Assembly (NCBI RefSeq): GCF_033807575.1
Contig: NC_084703.1
Coordinates: 1,860,001 to 1,924,000, forward strand
Direction of reading: 5' to 3'
DNA length: 64,000 nt
Source of the DNA: Cydia pomonella
Lineage: Eukaryota; Arthropoda; Insecta; Lepidoptera; Tortricidae
The first letter of the stretch is position 1. Each line of letters starts with the position of its first letter. Shown here in pieces: positions 51,569-61,795 of the stretch. Made by a program: the position numbers and the translations under genes. The notes below the pieces were generated by a model that saw nothing but the letters and a program-made list of their open reading frames with translations, ran no database searches and had not been told where the DNA came from.

Positions 51569-53229
51569 GCTACCACCTCAGACTTGGCATGGTAGTTGTG
51601 CGTTCATCTGTAGAATTTTTACTGGAAATATGAATGATTTACTTATTATCAAACCGTAGTCAACCTTAATTTCTTACTGAACTGTCTCAGTTAAGCGGTA
51701 GATTTAAAGTTAAGTTTTAATTTTAGTTAGGCGTTAATTTTTCAAGATGTACGAGTAATTACGTGTCAATAAAGTTACTTAAGTTGGGATGTATTAGTTG
51801 AAAATGATTAAATTATTAAGACATTTATATGAGCTTTTCTTTTCAAATACCCTTGAGTTAGCAGCTAAGTTGGCAGCGATATTGATGGAGCTAATATATA
51901 CCTTATTCGAAAGTGTGAAGGTTACTTTGACAGCGTCCGCCTTGACACATATAGGTGTCCTTGGGCACGACTAGTAACGACGCCTTTAGGGGTTCTTGGC
52001 GTTCAAGAGGTTGAACGTTATAATTTCATAGAAGTTTGACGTTTAAAATAACACTTCCACAGTTTGGGCTATGAAATTCGCTGTCAACTTAGCTTGGTCT
52101 AACTCTATTGCACTTAATATTACTTAGGTATGTGTTTGGAAATGAAGCCCTTGTGGGCCCTTGGCCCTTCTTCTCCTAGTGAGTAGACTACATATAATTT
52201 GGCCCAGGATTTCTCTTTCAATCTTAGACAGAGAGAATCATACTGTCTTTATCTTACGCTAGTACTAGCATCCAAAAGAAAGGGACGAGTATAATTTTCC
52301 TGGTTCTTACTGGCAAGCTATATTATTATATTCTTTGACGCACCTTTAGCCCAAAAAGAGGGTAAATGGTAAATGCGCAAAGCTTAACGCAGAAAGCGCG
52401 CCAATTGTTTGAAAAAGTCATTACTGTCATTAAACGCTTTTGCCAAGTCCAATGAAACACCGGTTCATTTATACTCGTAATCTAGTTTTTAAGCACATTT
52501 GATATCTTTTTGTGCTCACCAGTTGAGATGGCGCCACTGTAGATGTAGGTCCAGAAAACTATAGAAAAACCTTGGGAGACGGCATTCATACTATTTCTGC
52601 TTTGCCAAAGCATAGGTACAACTGTCTGTACCTATAGCGGTGCATGTTGTGACTCGTCCGTACACAAAAAGAGATCGAGGTGTGCAAAATTTGTCTTTGA
52701 CGTGTGTCATTTTCTATGTTTTGTGTCGTCATTACAGATTGGATTCTGTATGTAGTGAGTGAGAAGTGCGACTGTGTGCACGTTTCCCCCCGCAAAAATG
52801 GCAGAAAGATTTGTACGGTACATTAATTTTGACATGTCTCTGGTTCTAATGTACACAAAGGTATTTTAACGTCTAAATTTGCCGTTTTTTCAACCTTATT
52901 AATTTTGCATATATTTTAGTAAGCACTTTTTTTAAACCACTAACTTTTATTGAACTATAACATTGATATTAAAAGAAATGGACGCCCAATGCAAAGAGTA
53001 AAGTATACCATGGTATACCCAACGTAGTGATTATATGCTCTTTGTACCCAATGCCCAATGCTATCAATGCCAAAGAAATATGTCAATATTAGGAGCAAAG
53101 TCTATATAATATAAGTTCGCCATAAGCGGCGAAAGTAAACGCGTTAGCCCTCATTAAAAAAAAGTACCTTGACAGTGACAGATGTCAGTGTCACTTGACT
53201 TTGACACTGAAGTTTACTGATCTGACAAA

Positions 53230-53352
53230 AGAGAAGATTTTCGTAAAAATATACTATCTAATCGAAATAATGTGCTAAGACTGCTAAGTGAAATGTTGGA
53301 AAATAATACAAAATAATGTTATGATACAATCTGCGATTCCTTCTCCATAAAC
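53230..53352 (+). other. SDHAF3: Probable SDHAF3 5' UTR exon
   Basis: The sequence ends at a strong donor (ac/gtaagtaa, 53353) 300 bp ahead of an acceptor placed two bases before the ATG. Start of the exon is a guess; the region follows non-repeat DNA with a near-palindromic gacagatgtcagtgtc motif around 53180. Confidence 0.35.
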
Positions 53353-53653
53353 GTAAGTAATTTCACATATATATTTTTAGGTTATGTTTACGAAATCGTT
53401 CTGTGTTTCATAACATTTACGGTCAATAAACGGGATTTATAAATGAAAACGATATTTTCATTTGGTTAAATTTAATCATAAATATCTGCGAGTATATCAA
53501 TATTTTAAATTTGTAGGTATAGTGTCTGACCCACTTGGATTATGAAGTCGTAATACTATCACTACCAAAAAAAGTAAAAACAAAATCACTCAAGACCATA
53601 CTTGTTTTTTTTTAAACATTATTTTACTACTGTGTTTTCGGCCTTATTTCAGC

Positions 53654-53827
53654 ATGTCGTCAGAGCACGTGTCCCGTGTACGGCAGCTTTACAAGCTGAT
53701 ATTCCGCGTGCACCGTGCGCTGCCCGCGGAGCTCCGTGTGATGGGGGACAACTACGCGAGAGACGAGTTCAAGAGGCACAAACAGTGCGGTCCGGAGGAG
53801 GCGAGGATATTTCTTAATGAGTGGACA
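53654..53827 (+). CDS. SDHAF3: SDHAF3 coding exon 1
   Basis: 58 codons in phase 0, from ATG after ttatttcagc to the donor gtatgg. Holds the LYR-like motif and the conserved DEFKRHK block. Confidence 0.9.
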
Positions 53828-54814
53828 GTATGGACAAGCTTCGTAATTCTAAATATAGTCAAGGAGATGGATTTCTTCGGTAGAGTAGTGCCGACAACCC
53901 ACCACGCAAAATAGGCGCGAATTACGACGTCAAGTTGCTGAAACCAAGCCCGCGAATACCAATACCAATACCAAAGATATGAAGTTTTATGGTACAGATA
54001 TCTTATTCATTGATCATATATCTGTGCATAAATCTCTTGTACAAGGATTTAGCTAGCTACAGATTGGGGACTTAACAGCATTGAATTTTGCAGATTTATG
54101 CAGGTTTTTCTCCAAAGAATAACCAGGGTTTGAATACTCATGCTATTTTCATTGTATTGTGTAATAATCAATCTGATAGCCCACTGCCCTTACTTAAATA
54201 CCAGTTTAGAATATCAAAGAAGTATTGTAAATGTAAGGCAAAATTTAGTTTTATAGTTATGCTAGTAACAATTCCATAGGACCTAGACTTAGTATCTCTA
54301 GAATCTCATTGATGTGAACTGAACTATAGCATGCCTGACATTGATATGTCTTTGATTTACTTTAAAGGACTGTGATGTTAGTTTGGTCCAATATGAAATC
54401 CATCTAGTGGCGGGGCAAGATCAAAATTTGGTGTGGGCAAGGTACAATTAGCGAGGCCCTCTGGTGGCACAAGATATAATGAATAACTTTTTACATTGAT
54501 TCCCTGTTATATGTATTTGAGGTGCGAAGCCCCTCAGACCGGGAGCAGTGGCCCACGAGAACCACGCCTAGTGCCACTTCTGAATCCATCCAATCCGATA
54601 ACCAATATCCAATGTTTTTTCCAATCACCAGGACTATGCCATAAACCTGGCGAAGCAGATGAAACCGCTGCAGCAAGCGAAGAGGAAAGAAGTAGGCAAA
54701 TACCTGGACCCAAAGTTGCTTGACCACATGAGTGAGGAACAGCTGTGCCAGCTCTATGAATTGCACAAAGCAGCGTCGGCAGCAGAGGACGGTGAAAGTA
54801 AGGAAAAGAAGTAG
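53654..54814 (+). CDS. SDHAF3: Succinate dehydrogenase assembly factor 3 (ACN9), 2 coding exons
   Basis: Small mitochondrial matrix LYR-type protein; family members help mature the iron-sulfur subunit SDHB of complex II. Join 53654-53827 and 54632-54814, 118 aa plus stop, near the usual length of about 120-125. Exon 1 encodes HVSRVRQLYKLIFRVHRALP (LYK form of the LYR motif), then GDNYARDEFKRHKQCGPEEA and FLNEWT; donor gtatgg. Exon 2 (acceptor aatcaccag) continues DYAINLAKQMKPLQQ and ends EEQLCQLYELHKAASAAEDG...KK-stop. Junction phase 0 gives FLNEWTDYAINLAKQ, the family consensus. The ATG is two bases after ttatttcag, so an upstream non-coding exon is likely (a donor acgtaagt is at 53351-53358). 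Single-exon reading to 53914 is intron read-through. Confidence 0.92.
53828..54631 (+). other. SDHAF3 intron 1
   Basis: About 800 bp, no repeat clearly recognised. The only intron in the window that looks largely free of mobile DNA. Confidence 0.5.
54632..54814 (+). CDS. SDHAF3: SDHAF3 coding exon 2
   Basis: 60 codons and TAG. Begins DYAINLAKQ and ends in a charged tail. The acceptor is ccaatcaccag. Confidence 0.88.
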   Translation, partial: DYAINLAKQMKPLQQAKRKEVGKYLDPKLLDHMSEEQLCQLYELHKAASAAEDGESKEKK

Positions 54815-55018
54815 TTTTAATGCACTCATGAAGCGCTGGTCGCGTCTATAGGGACCTGGGCGTTGAAAGGACTGCTATCTTGTGACCTAAAATGAAACCT
54901 TGAACTTAACATAGCCAATATGCTGGTGCTACCCCCTGTAGTTCATCTCCCTATAGGTCATTAAGGGAGTAGTGAATATAAACACAGGTAAAAATAGGAG
55001 ATGTGAATTTTTTCAAAT

Positions 55019-55627
55019 TTAACACATTCACTGCCAGGAACCCACCAGGTGGGCGCTCGTAAACTTTACTCGGATGCCGGACAACCCGCTGCGGGAGTTC
55101 ACTTTATACACAGCTATAGACGACTACCGTCTACGCCAAAGAACCCACCTGGTGAGCGCAGATCTTCACAGGCATATTGCAGGGTTGACACCGGCAGAGA
55201 TTTATTTACTTATTACCTATAATATTATTTATAGACAATATAGACATGGATCAATTACTTTTTAATATCTTAAATTACAAATTGGAGACTAACATATGTA
55301 TATGCACGACCCGATAATCCGCGTCAAATTATAATTAATTTTGGCCGCGGATTAAATGGTTTAATTTATGATTACTTATATTAATAATTACTTTGTAAAT
55401 GCATCACGTTGTGAAGGGCGTGAGTAGATCCGTACTAACAAAATAAAAGAAAATATGAAACTTAGCACAGCCCTGGCGCACGCAGGGGCGCCCGCCTGGT
55501 GGGCGCTCGGCGTACAGTACTGGTTTAATCATAATGTGAGTTTGCCAACCCGCACAGCGGGCGCTTATATATATTGCCCGGTTCCTGGGTTAGTGTGCCG
55601 TTTTTCGTCTGGCAGTGAATGTGTTAA
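55019..55627. mobile_element. TTAA-flanked inverted-repeat element, about 600 bp
   Basis: TTAA plus cacattcactgccag at the left and ctggcagtgaatgtg plus TTAA at the right. Interior has gc-rich caggtgggcgctcg motifs repeated at both ends; no transposase seen. Confidence 0.65.
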
Positions 55628-55849
55628 TATGACGGCTGACAGTTTCATATTGAGCGCAACTCGAGTGTGGCTATGGAGAAATTGGAGAAGGTTGTCGCAT
55701 TCGTGCCATAGACATAATTTTGTTTAGCCTACATTTTATAAGAAGTAAACAAAATGCTTAGGTTAAGGAAAAGTAATACTTAAATTTACTCGACATATTC
55801 ACAAGCAATGCGAAGTTTGATGATGATGATGATGGTATCCTGTTATCCT

Positions 55850-55951
55850 GTTGTATGTAGTTGTGACGTGTTAGAATAGACATTTGTTTTGTTTGTGTGT
55901 GTCTTTTAAACATGTATTGTCTATTCGAACACGGCACAACTACATACAACA
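55850..55951. repeat. Foldback, 100 bp
   Basis: tgttgtatgtagttgtgacg and its inverse around a tttgtttgtgtgtgtctttt loop; a cgatgatgatgatgg tract precedes it. Confidence 0.65.
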
Positions 55952-56322
55952 GGTGAATTACTTAAGTTTTATACATATATCTCTCATCACGGACAAGAAA
56001 TGGGAGCTGGATGCGAATTTTAGTTCTAAATATCTGAAGTCAACTCTACTGTTCAAGGATTTGAAGTGCTATGTTTTGACTTCTGATATTTAGAACAAGA
56101 TAATAGAAACTAATTAACTTGAGAGTAATATATAATTAGTAATATATTAAATACAATGACAATATACATAATGGATATATACAGATGATTACTATAACTA
56201 GCTTATATCTAAAATAGGCCCTTGAGACAGTGTACCAAGGATGCCAGTGGCATTTCCTCGTATCGCAATACTGATACGTTGTGCGAGGAAACCGCCAGCT
56301 CTTCGGTCACCAGTTACGTCAA

Positions 56323-56326
<4 letters not shown>

Positions 56327-56352
<26 letters not shown>
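56327..56352. repeat. (TA)n microsatellite
   Basis: About 13 uninterrupted ta units. Confidence 0.9.
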
Positions 56353-56357
<5 letters not shown>

Positions 56358-57083
56358 AATCCAATATTAATTTTCTTGCCCAGACAATATGCACAGATTT
56401 CTAGCATACTAGAAACGTGAAATTCGTTTTTTAAGTGTAATACTTAATTGAGACTAAGATTTATAAGATAAACTACCTAGTTATAAGATAAATTCTTACA
56501 CACAAAACCTACTATGAAGTAGCATACAAACAAAAATACAATATATCTGAGTGACGTCATAATACACTAGTAAGTAATAATGGATTTTCAGTAAGGCGTG
56601 AAATCGATAGTTAAATTGTTTTTCAATTAAATCTAAAAATTGAACAGAGTGAAAATAAACTTTCTTATATTTTAAATTGTGATATTGTAATAAAACAAAA
56701 GGAATAACAGAATTTTGAATAAATAATAAATATGGAAAGTCGAAATACTCATAATTCGCAAACATAACGCAAAGGAAATGCGTTTCACTTTCACCAAAAT
56801 TCGCACGCATAAGAAAATATTAAACGCCAAAGACAAAACAACATACTTCAAACAAAGTCGTCAAAATAAGCACGCATAATGAATCTGGAAAGCATAAATA
56901 TAATATGTGCTGAGTTTTAAAAAATATCGGATACCTTAATTGCAAAACGGTTTTGTTTTAATAATACTTTTTATAGAAATAATCACCAATTTTATTAAAA
57001 ATGTGTATTGATTTGATAATTGTAATGTATATTATGATTTTGTGTATATTCTGTTATAAATTATTGTATAGCATTATGTAGAT

Positions 57084-57287
57084 CAGTGGTGGGCAAACTA
57101 CGGCCCGCGGGCCAGTTCCGGCCCGCGCAAGGGTTTCATCTGGCCCGCCGCCGATTCTTCGAAATAATTAGTATAGGGCTCGCGACATAACGGTTTCAAA
57201 ACAAAATGCATTTATTCTGCAGTTGTGGCCCTCCTCAGATTTTTTTTATTTTTCTGGCCCCCCATGAAGAAAGTTTGCCCACCACTG
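57084..57287. mobile_element. hAT-like MITE, 204 bp, 8-bp target duplication
   Basis: Ends cagtggtgggcaaact and agtttgcccaccactg (approximately inverted), interior rich in ggcccgcgggcc. Exact 8-bp duplication atgtagat at 57076-57083 and 57288-57295, as expected for hAT. Confidence 0.85.
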
Positions 57288-57594
57288 ATGTAGATAATGA
57301 TTATTAAATTTCACCTTTAATCAGCCATGTTCCGTTGAATTGAAAAATATTAGTTAGTATTTATTTAATTGTACCTTATTTATTGACTTATAATGTAGAT
57401 ATTTTAGTAGATTTTTGTGATTAAATATTTAATTTTACAAGTGTTGTTTTATATATTAGAATTGTCGCGACGAGTATTAGTTGCCCTTGGTACCCAAGAA
57501 TAGTAGTCGGCGACAAAAGCTAGTACCAAAAATGATTTTTGCTAAAAACTTATTATTAGAGTGGCATTTTACAGTTCATTTCAGGGCTGCCAGT

Positions 57595-57857
57595 GGGTGA
57601 ATCAACTTTTTTTTGTTTTGTTATCCTGTCCCGTTGTCCAAGGGACAACAGTGGCAAAGTTTGTTTGAAGAGACGTTGAATGCCGTTCTATTAACATGCT
57701 TAGTAGAGGGCCCATTATGGACATTGGTTATAACGACCACAAAAACGCAAGTTTAATACATTTAAGTACCATAAAATCAGTATTTCAATGAACTTTTGTC
57801 CCCTGGACAACTAATCGTAACCATGGCAACGAGTGACGCTAAAAAGTTGATTCTCCC
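57595..57857. mobile_element. MITE with gaatcaactttt ends, 263 bp
   Basis: Same ends and interior as 13299-13545 with an extra gaacttttgtcccct block; flanked by cagt on both sides. The two copies are close enough in sequence to suggest recent activity. Confidence 0.8.
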
Positions 57858-58254
57858 CAGTACATAAATCTTGATTATACAGTCCAACGTCAAAAATTAT
57901 ACGAAATTCGATTGCATTATACGAAAACGATTATACCCGACTTTTTTAATTCTTACTTCTAAAACCGACTTGTATTTAGTAAGTATTAACTAAATTCTCT
58001 GAGTAAGTAGCGCCGAAACACAGCACAAAAACGTAAAACACGTCTCACATATTAACAAACACCCATCATATAGAACACCAAACCCATCAAATGGTGAGTC
58101 TAAAAAAAATCAAACCGTCACCGTATCGTATTATCAAGTTGGCAATCCGTCTCTGTTAATCCCGTGCTGAAATAGAAATGCGAAATAACCATTCGTGTTT
58201 TTTCGTATCCAATTATACCGAACGACTACCTATACATAATAGATACGATAATCT

Positions 58255-58444
58255 GTACCCCTAGTGTAAATATTTTCGACAGCGAAACGTGACGTACGCA
58301 TTTGCGTTAAGTGTCATTTTGTATGAGATTTTTGACTTTCCAAAACGTCCCGCTTGGCGCGCTGTTCACAAACCCATACAAAATGAGACTTAACGCAAAC
58401 GCATACGTCACGTTTCGCTATCGACTAAATTTACACTAGGGGTA
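58255..58444. mobile_element. Foldback element, gtacccctagtgtaaat family
   Basis: Same arms, loop aacgtcccgcttggcgcgct in opposite orientation to the 29257 copy. Confidence 0.8.
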
Positions 58445-58859
58445 CAGTACGATTATATGAAATTCGTATCGAATGATACGATCTGGCAGCCCTGGTTCAT
58501 TTGGGCAATGAGGGCAATGGATGCACATTATTGAACAGACGTGCATAGGATGAGAAAGTTCTAATATCCATATTTTTTGTAACTATATGTGACTGCGGTC
58601 GGCAAAACGTCCCACTTTGTCGCTTGCCAGAAGGACGCCTTGTCAGGTTATAGATAATAATAAATAAATTATAAGACAAGAGTTATTTTTCATATGTTTA
58701 TTTGTAAGCACAAATAGTACATACAATGTGTAAAGTTATTATAATTAGATCAATTACTTCCATAAAACATAGAATATAAATAGACAGATTAGATAAAACT
58801 GGGTTCTCAGGTGTTTCAGAATGCTCAAATATAGCAAATCATGTGTTTAGTGCCTTTAC

Positions 58860-59018
58860 CAGTGGCGGCTTTAACCAACGCGAGGCCGTCCCTTGGCGGG
58901 CCTTGTAGAAATCTGCTTTGCGAGGCTCTTGTAATCATGTGAACGGGTTGATGCGAGGCCCTCGCTAGTGCGAGGCCCCGGGCGACTGCCCTGCTCGCCA
59001 CCCCTAAGGCCGCCACTG
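58860..59018. mobile_element. hAT-like MITE, 159 bp, 8-bp target duplication
   Basis: Ends cagtggcggctttaa and ttaggcggtgac-type inverse (aaggccgccactg); exact 8-bp duplication gcctttac at 58852-58859 and 59019-59026. Interior repeats gcgaggccc motifs. Confidence 0.85.
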
Positions 59019-60036
59019 GCCTTTACATAAACCAGCCTAAATCACTAACATCTAAAGAACTAGTAATATAACTAAGGTATTTCATTTGACATGTTTGTGA
59101 ACATTACATATTTGGGTACTTGACACATGTTGAATATTATAACAAAATTTAGTTAAATGGATAGAAAATGAGCCATCCATTATAAAAAAGTGGAATTTAA
59201 AAAATTATTGAGATTATAAAAAAATACAAGGCTACGAAATTTCAATTTTTTTTTGTTTCAAAAATAGAAAACTAAATGGTACCATTCGATTCCTTACATT
59301 TTATTGAAAAATAAATTGTATGACAACTATACACATACACGCAATATTTCAGGGTCAAAATGGCAATTTCCTTGATCTTCCATACATTTAGGACAGACTT
59401 ATGTGATGTGACGTCACATCACCTTATCATTTTGTTAGAGGCGTTTCAATCGTCGAGTGCGAGCGTCAGACTTTAACTCTCATTTCTGACCTTTGTGTTG
59501 CTTAAATGTCATGAGTCCTATATAGACATTTGATCCTCAGGAAAATCAAGATCGTTTGACATTATTTACAAAAACAGTAAAGTAGCCATTTCTATATACA
59601 AACAAACAGATAACTATGTTAAAATTCGATGAAAACCCAACTTTGATACAAATATGGATACAACAAGAATGTTATTATGGATTTTAAAATTTCATGGAAA
59701 AAGTCTTACAATTAATTTAAAACGCCAAGTCGGTGGAAACTTAGTAATGAAGCTATTTATAGTATTAAAGAGCTTTAAGGAGATATTACTAGGTCCAATA
59801 ATCTAAAGATCACCAAGCTTTAACTACTTACTGCAGACATTGCTAACTTTAGCATGTTAAAATTAGATTATCGTACCCTGTCGCATACCACGACTTACTT
59901 TTTGGAATGAAGTTCCTTATCGGACGGCTGGCGAATCGGGCTAGGCGAAAATAAGTGATTTTTTTTCCGTCACAACCCTCTTTTGTTTCAATTCTTTCTC
60001 GAGAACATGTAGCCTAATTTCACCGACTTACGTATA

Positions 60037-60120
60037 TCCTATTGTGGCGCAGTTGGCAAACAGCCGCTTAGAAATAGTACCGGGGATGTTCCGGGTTCGA
60101 TCCCCGGACGGTGTATGCAG
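60037..60120 (+). repeat. tRNA-like sequence, probably a SINE head
   Basis: tggcgcagttggcaaacagc (A-box like) and ttccgggttcgatccccgga, a perfect T-arm with a canonical B box. The acceptor stem does not close on inspection, so a SINE head is more likely than a tRNA gene. Confidence 0.45.
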
Positions 60121-60267
60121 ATATTACTTTTTGTAGTTTTGCACTTGAATTATATATTTTTGATTTACTAAGCGAGTGTGCAGCACAAGCTAAGCGTGTT
60201 TCAGCTCGTAGAAGATGTTTTCTTATGTCGAGTTGTTCTCCCTGCCTGTAAGACGAATTTATGAACT

Positions 60268-60452
60268 GTACCCCTAGTGTAAATTTAATGGACATCATAA
60301 CGTGACGAACGCGTTAAGTCTCATTTTGTATAGGATTTTGAGTTTCCAAAACGTCCCGCTTGGCGCGCTCTTTCTAAATCCAATACAAAATGAAACTAAA
60401 CGCAAACGCGTACGTCACGTTTCGAAATCGAATTTATTTACACTAGGGGTAC
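60268..60452. mobile_element. Foldback element, gtacccctagtgtaaat family
   Basis: Third copy, nearly the reverse complement of 29257-29449. Confidence 0.8.
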
Positions 60453-60792
60453 TGATTTGTGAAATTTTGCAACCAGATTCGCTAATTATTATTTTGTCGA
60501 TTTTTTGTTTTTGTTAGTCAATAATATAATACGTTTATCAATAATAATATACTTTGTTCCAACCGAGTGTCCCACAACACTCACGCGTATATTTTTCTCT
60601 GAAACTTTTTCACTCAGCAAGCTAGGTTAAGCCAATAAGGGTTTAAAGATTGATTTGAGTTTGCAAAAGTGTCGATAATTTCATTGAAAGGTGTAGACTA
60701 TTTTATTTATGTAATTTCTACTCAAAATCACGTGAGAGGTAGTAATAGAAAAAAAAAAACAAAAAAAAGAACCATGCATTATCAGTTATGGT

Positions 60793-60928
60793 ACAGTCAA
60801 GGTTTTAAATATAGATACGGACAAAGTGCCAAAAATATGTATACACGACCTTATTGCCTATATATTAAGGTAGTGTGTACATATTTTTGTCAATTTTGAC
60901 CGTATCCATATTTAATACCTTAACTGTA
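60793..60928. mobile_element. Foldback element, caaaaatatgtatacacgac family
   Basis: Closest to the 22379 copy: tacagtcaaggttttaaata at the left and its inverse (taataccttaactgta) at the right. Confidence 0.75.
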
Positions 60929-61644
60929 CCATATTTCATAAGAATATTTTTTCATTCATTTTTTTTTCTCCGACTAGGATCGAAAAAAAAAAAACAATAA
61001 AAAAAAAGTTAAATTAAAAAAGTGTACATTTATAAACCCATGGAGTAGCGACGTTCACACCCTTTTCCGAAGTTTAAAAAAATACTACATGAGACTTCGG
61101 ATGACCCTAAGGCTGGCTCATTCCTAATAGGCCAAAGAATAGGCATTGCCATCCAGCGAGGAAATGAAGCTAGCGTCATGGGCACCCTTCCCCAGGGGAC
61201 GAAGTTGGACCACTTTAATTGGTTTATACACTTAATTTTGTTAGACTTAGAATATTTATAGGTTTTTTTTCTGTGTTTTAAGTATTATGACTTGTGAATA
61301 AAAATAAATCACTATAAATAAGATTTCCCGTATGTAGCATAACGCCACTTGGTGATCTTTAGATATGCCACTTAAAATAAAGCGAGATCGTTTACAATTA
61401 AATTTCTGGACTTAATTAACATATACATTAATCTAATTTTAAATGCATCGAGTATTCGATTGTAAAGCTGGCTATACACGATTGTAACAGAGCCGAGATT
61501 ATTTTTTAATTGGCAATCGTTTTTAATTAAATAAAAAATATGGTTATAAATACAATTTTCACATATCAGCGCTGTTTTAGGCAACAAATATGGGTTATTT
61601 AGTAAGAACTATCTAGCTTTGCGGTTCGTCGTCCTGTCGGTGAG

Positions 61645-61795
61645 TAAGGTTGCCAGAGCTCAACGAGGGGGGGCGGGGTTAGGGTCGGCAACGCGCATGT
61701 AACTCCTCTGGAGTTGCAGGCGTACATAGGCTACGGAGACTGCTTACCATCAGGCGGGCCGTATGCTTGTTTGCCACCGACGTAGTATAAAAAAA
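61645..61795 (-). repeat. LINE-tail type repeat, fragment
   Basis: Nearly identical to 12095-12240 (ctcaacgaggggg, cggagactgcttaccatcag). Confidence 0.7.

Larger units (their letters stand above)
45181..53229. other. Intergenic repeat-rich DNA between PRP4 and SDHAF3
   Basis: No gene recognised. A duplicated block (45180-45300 resembles 45490-45570), the tacagggtgacc element (45670-46146), pieces related to 16912-16990 (46620-46740) and to 42055-42310 (47290-47610), the split hairpin/SINE (48078-48503), hairpins 48943-49079, 49078-49302 and 49412-49525, the ttgaaatagagg family (49576-50576, 51287-51568), and a LINE-tail type sequence (50220-50460). 51600-53200 is mostly unrecognised. Confidence 0.6.

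Noticed and set aside
58825..59016. 63-residue minus frame
   Set aside because: Coincides with the hAT-like MITE at 58860-59018.
60037..60120. tRNA gene
   Set aside because: Good B box and T-arm, but I could not pair an acceptor stem or a normal anticodon arm; SINE head preferred.
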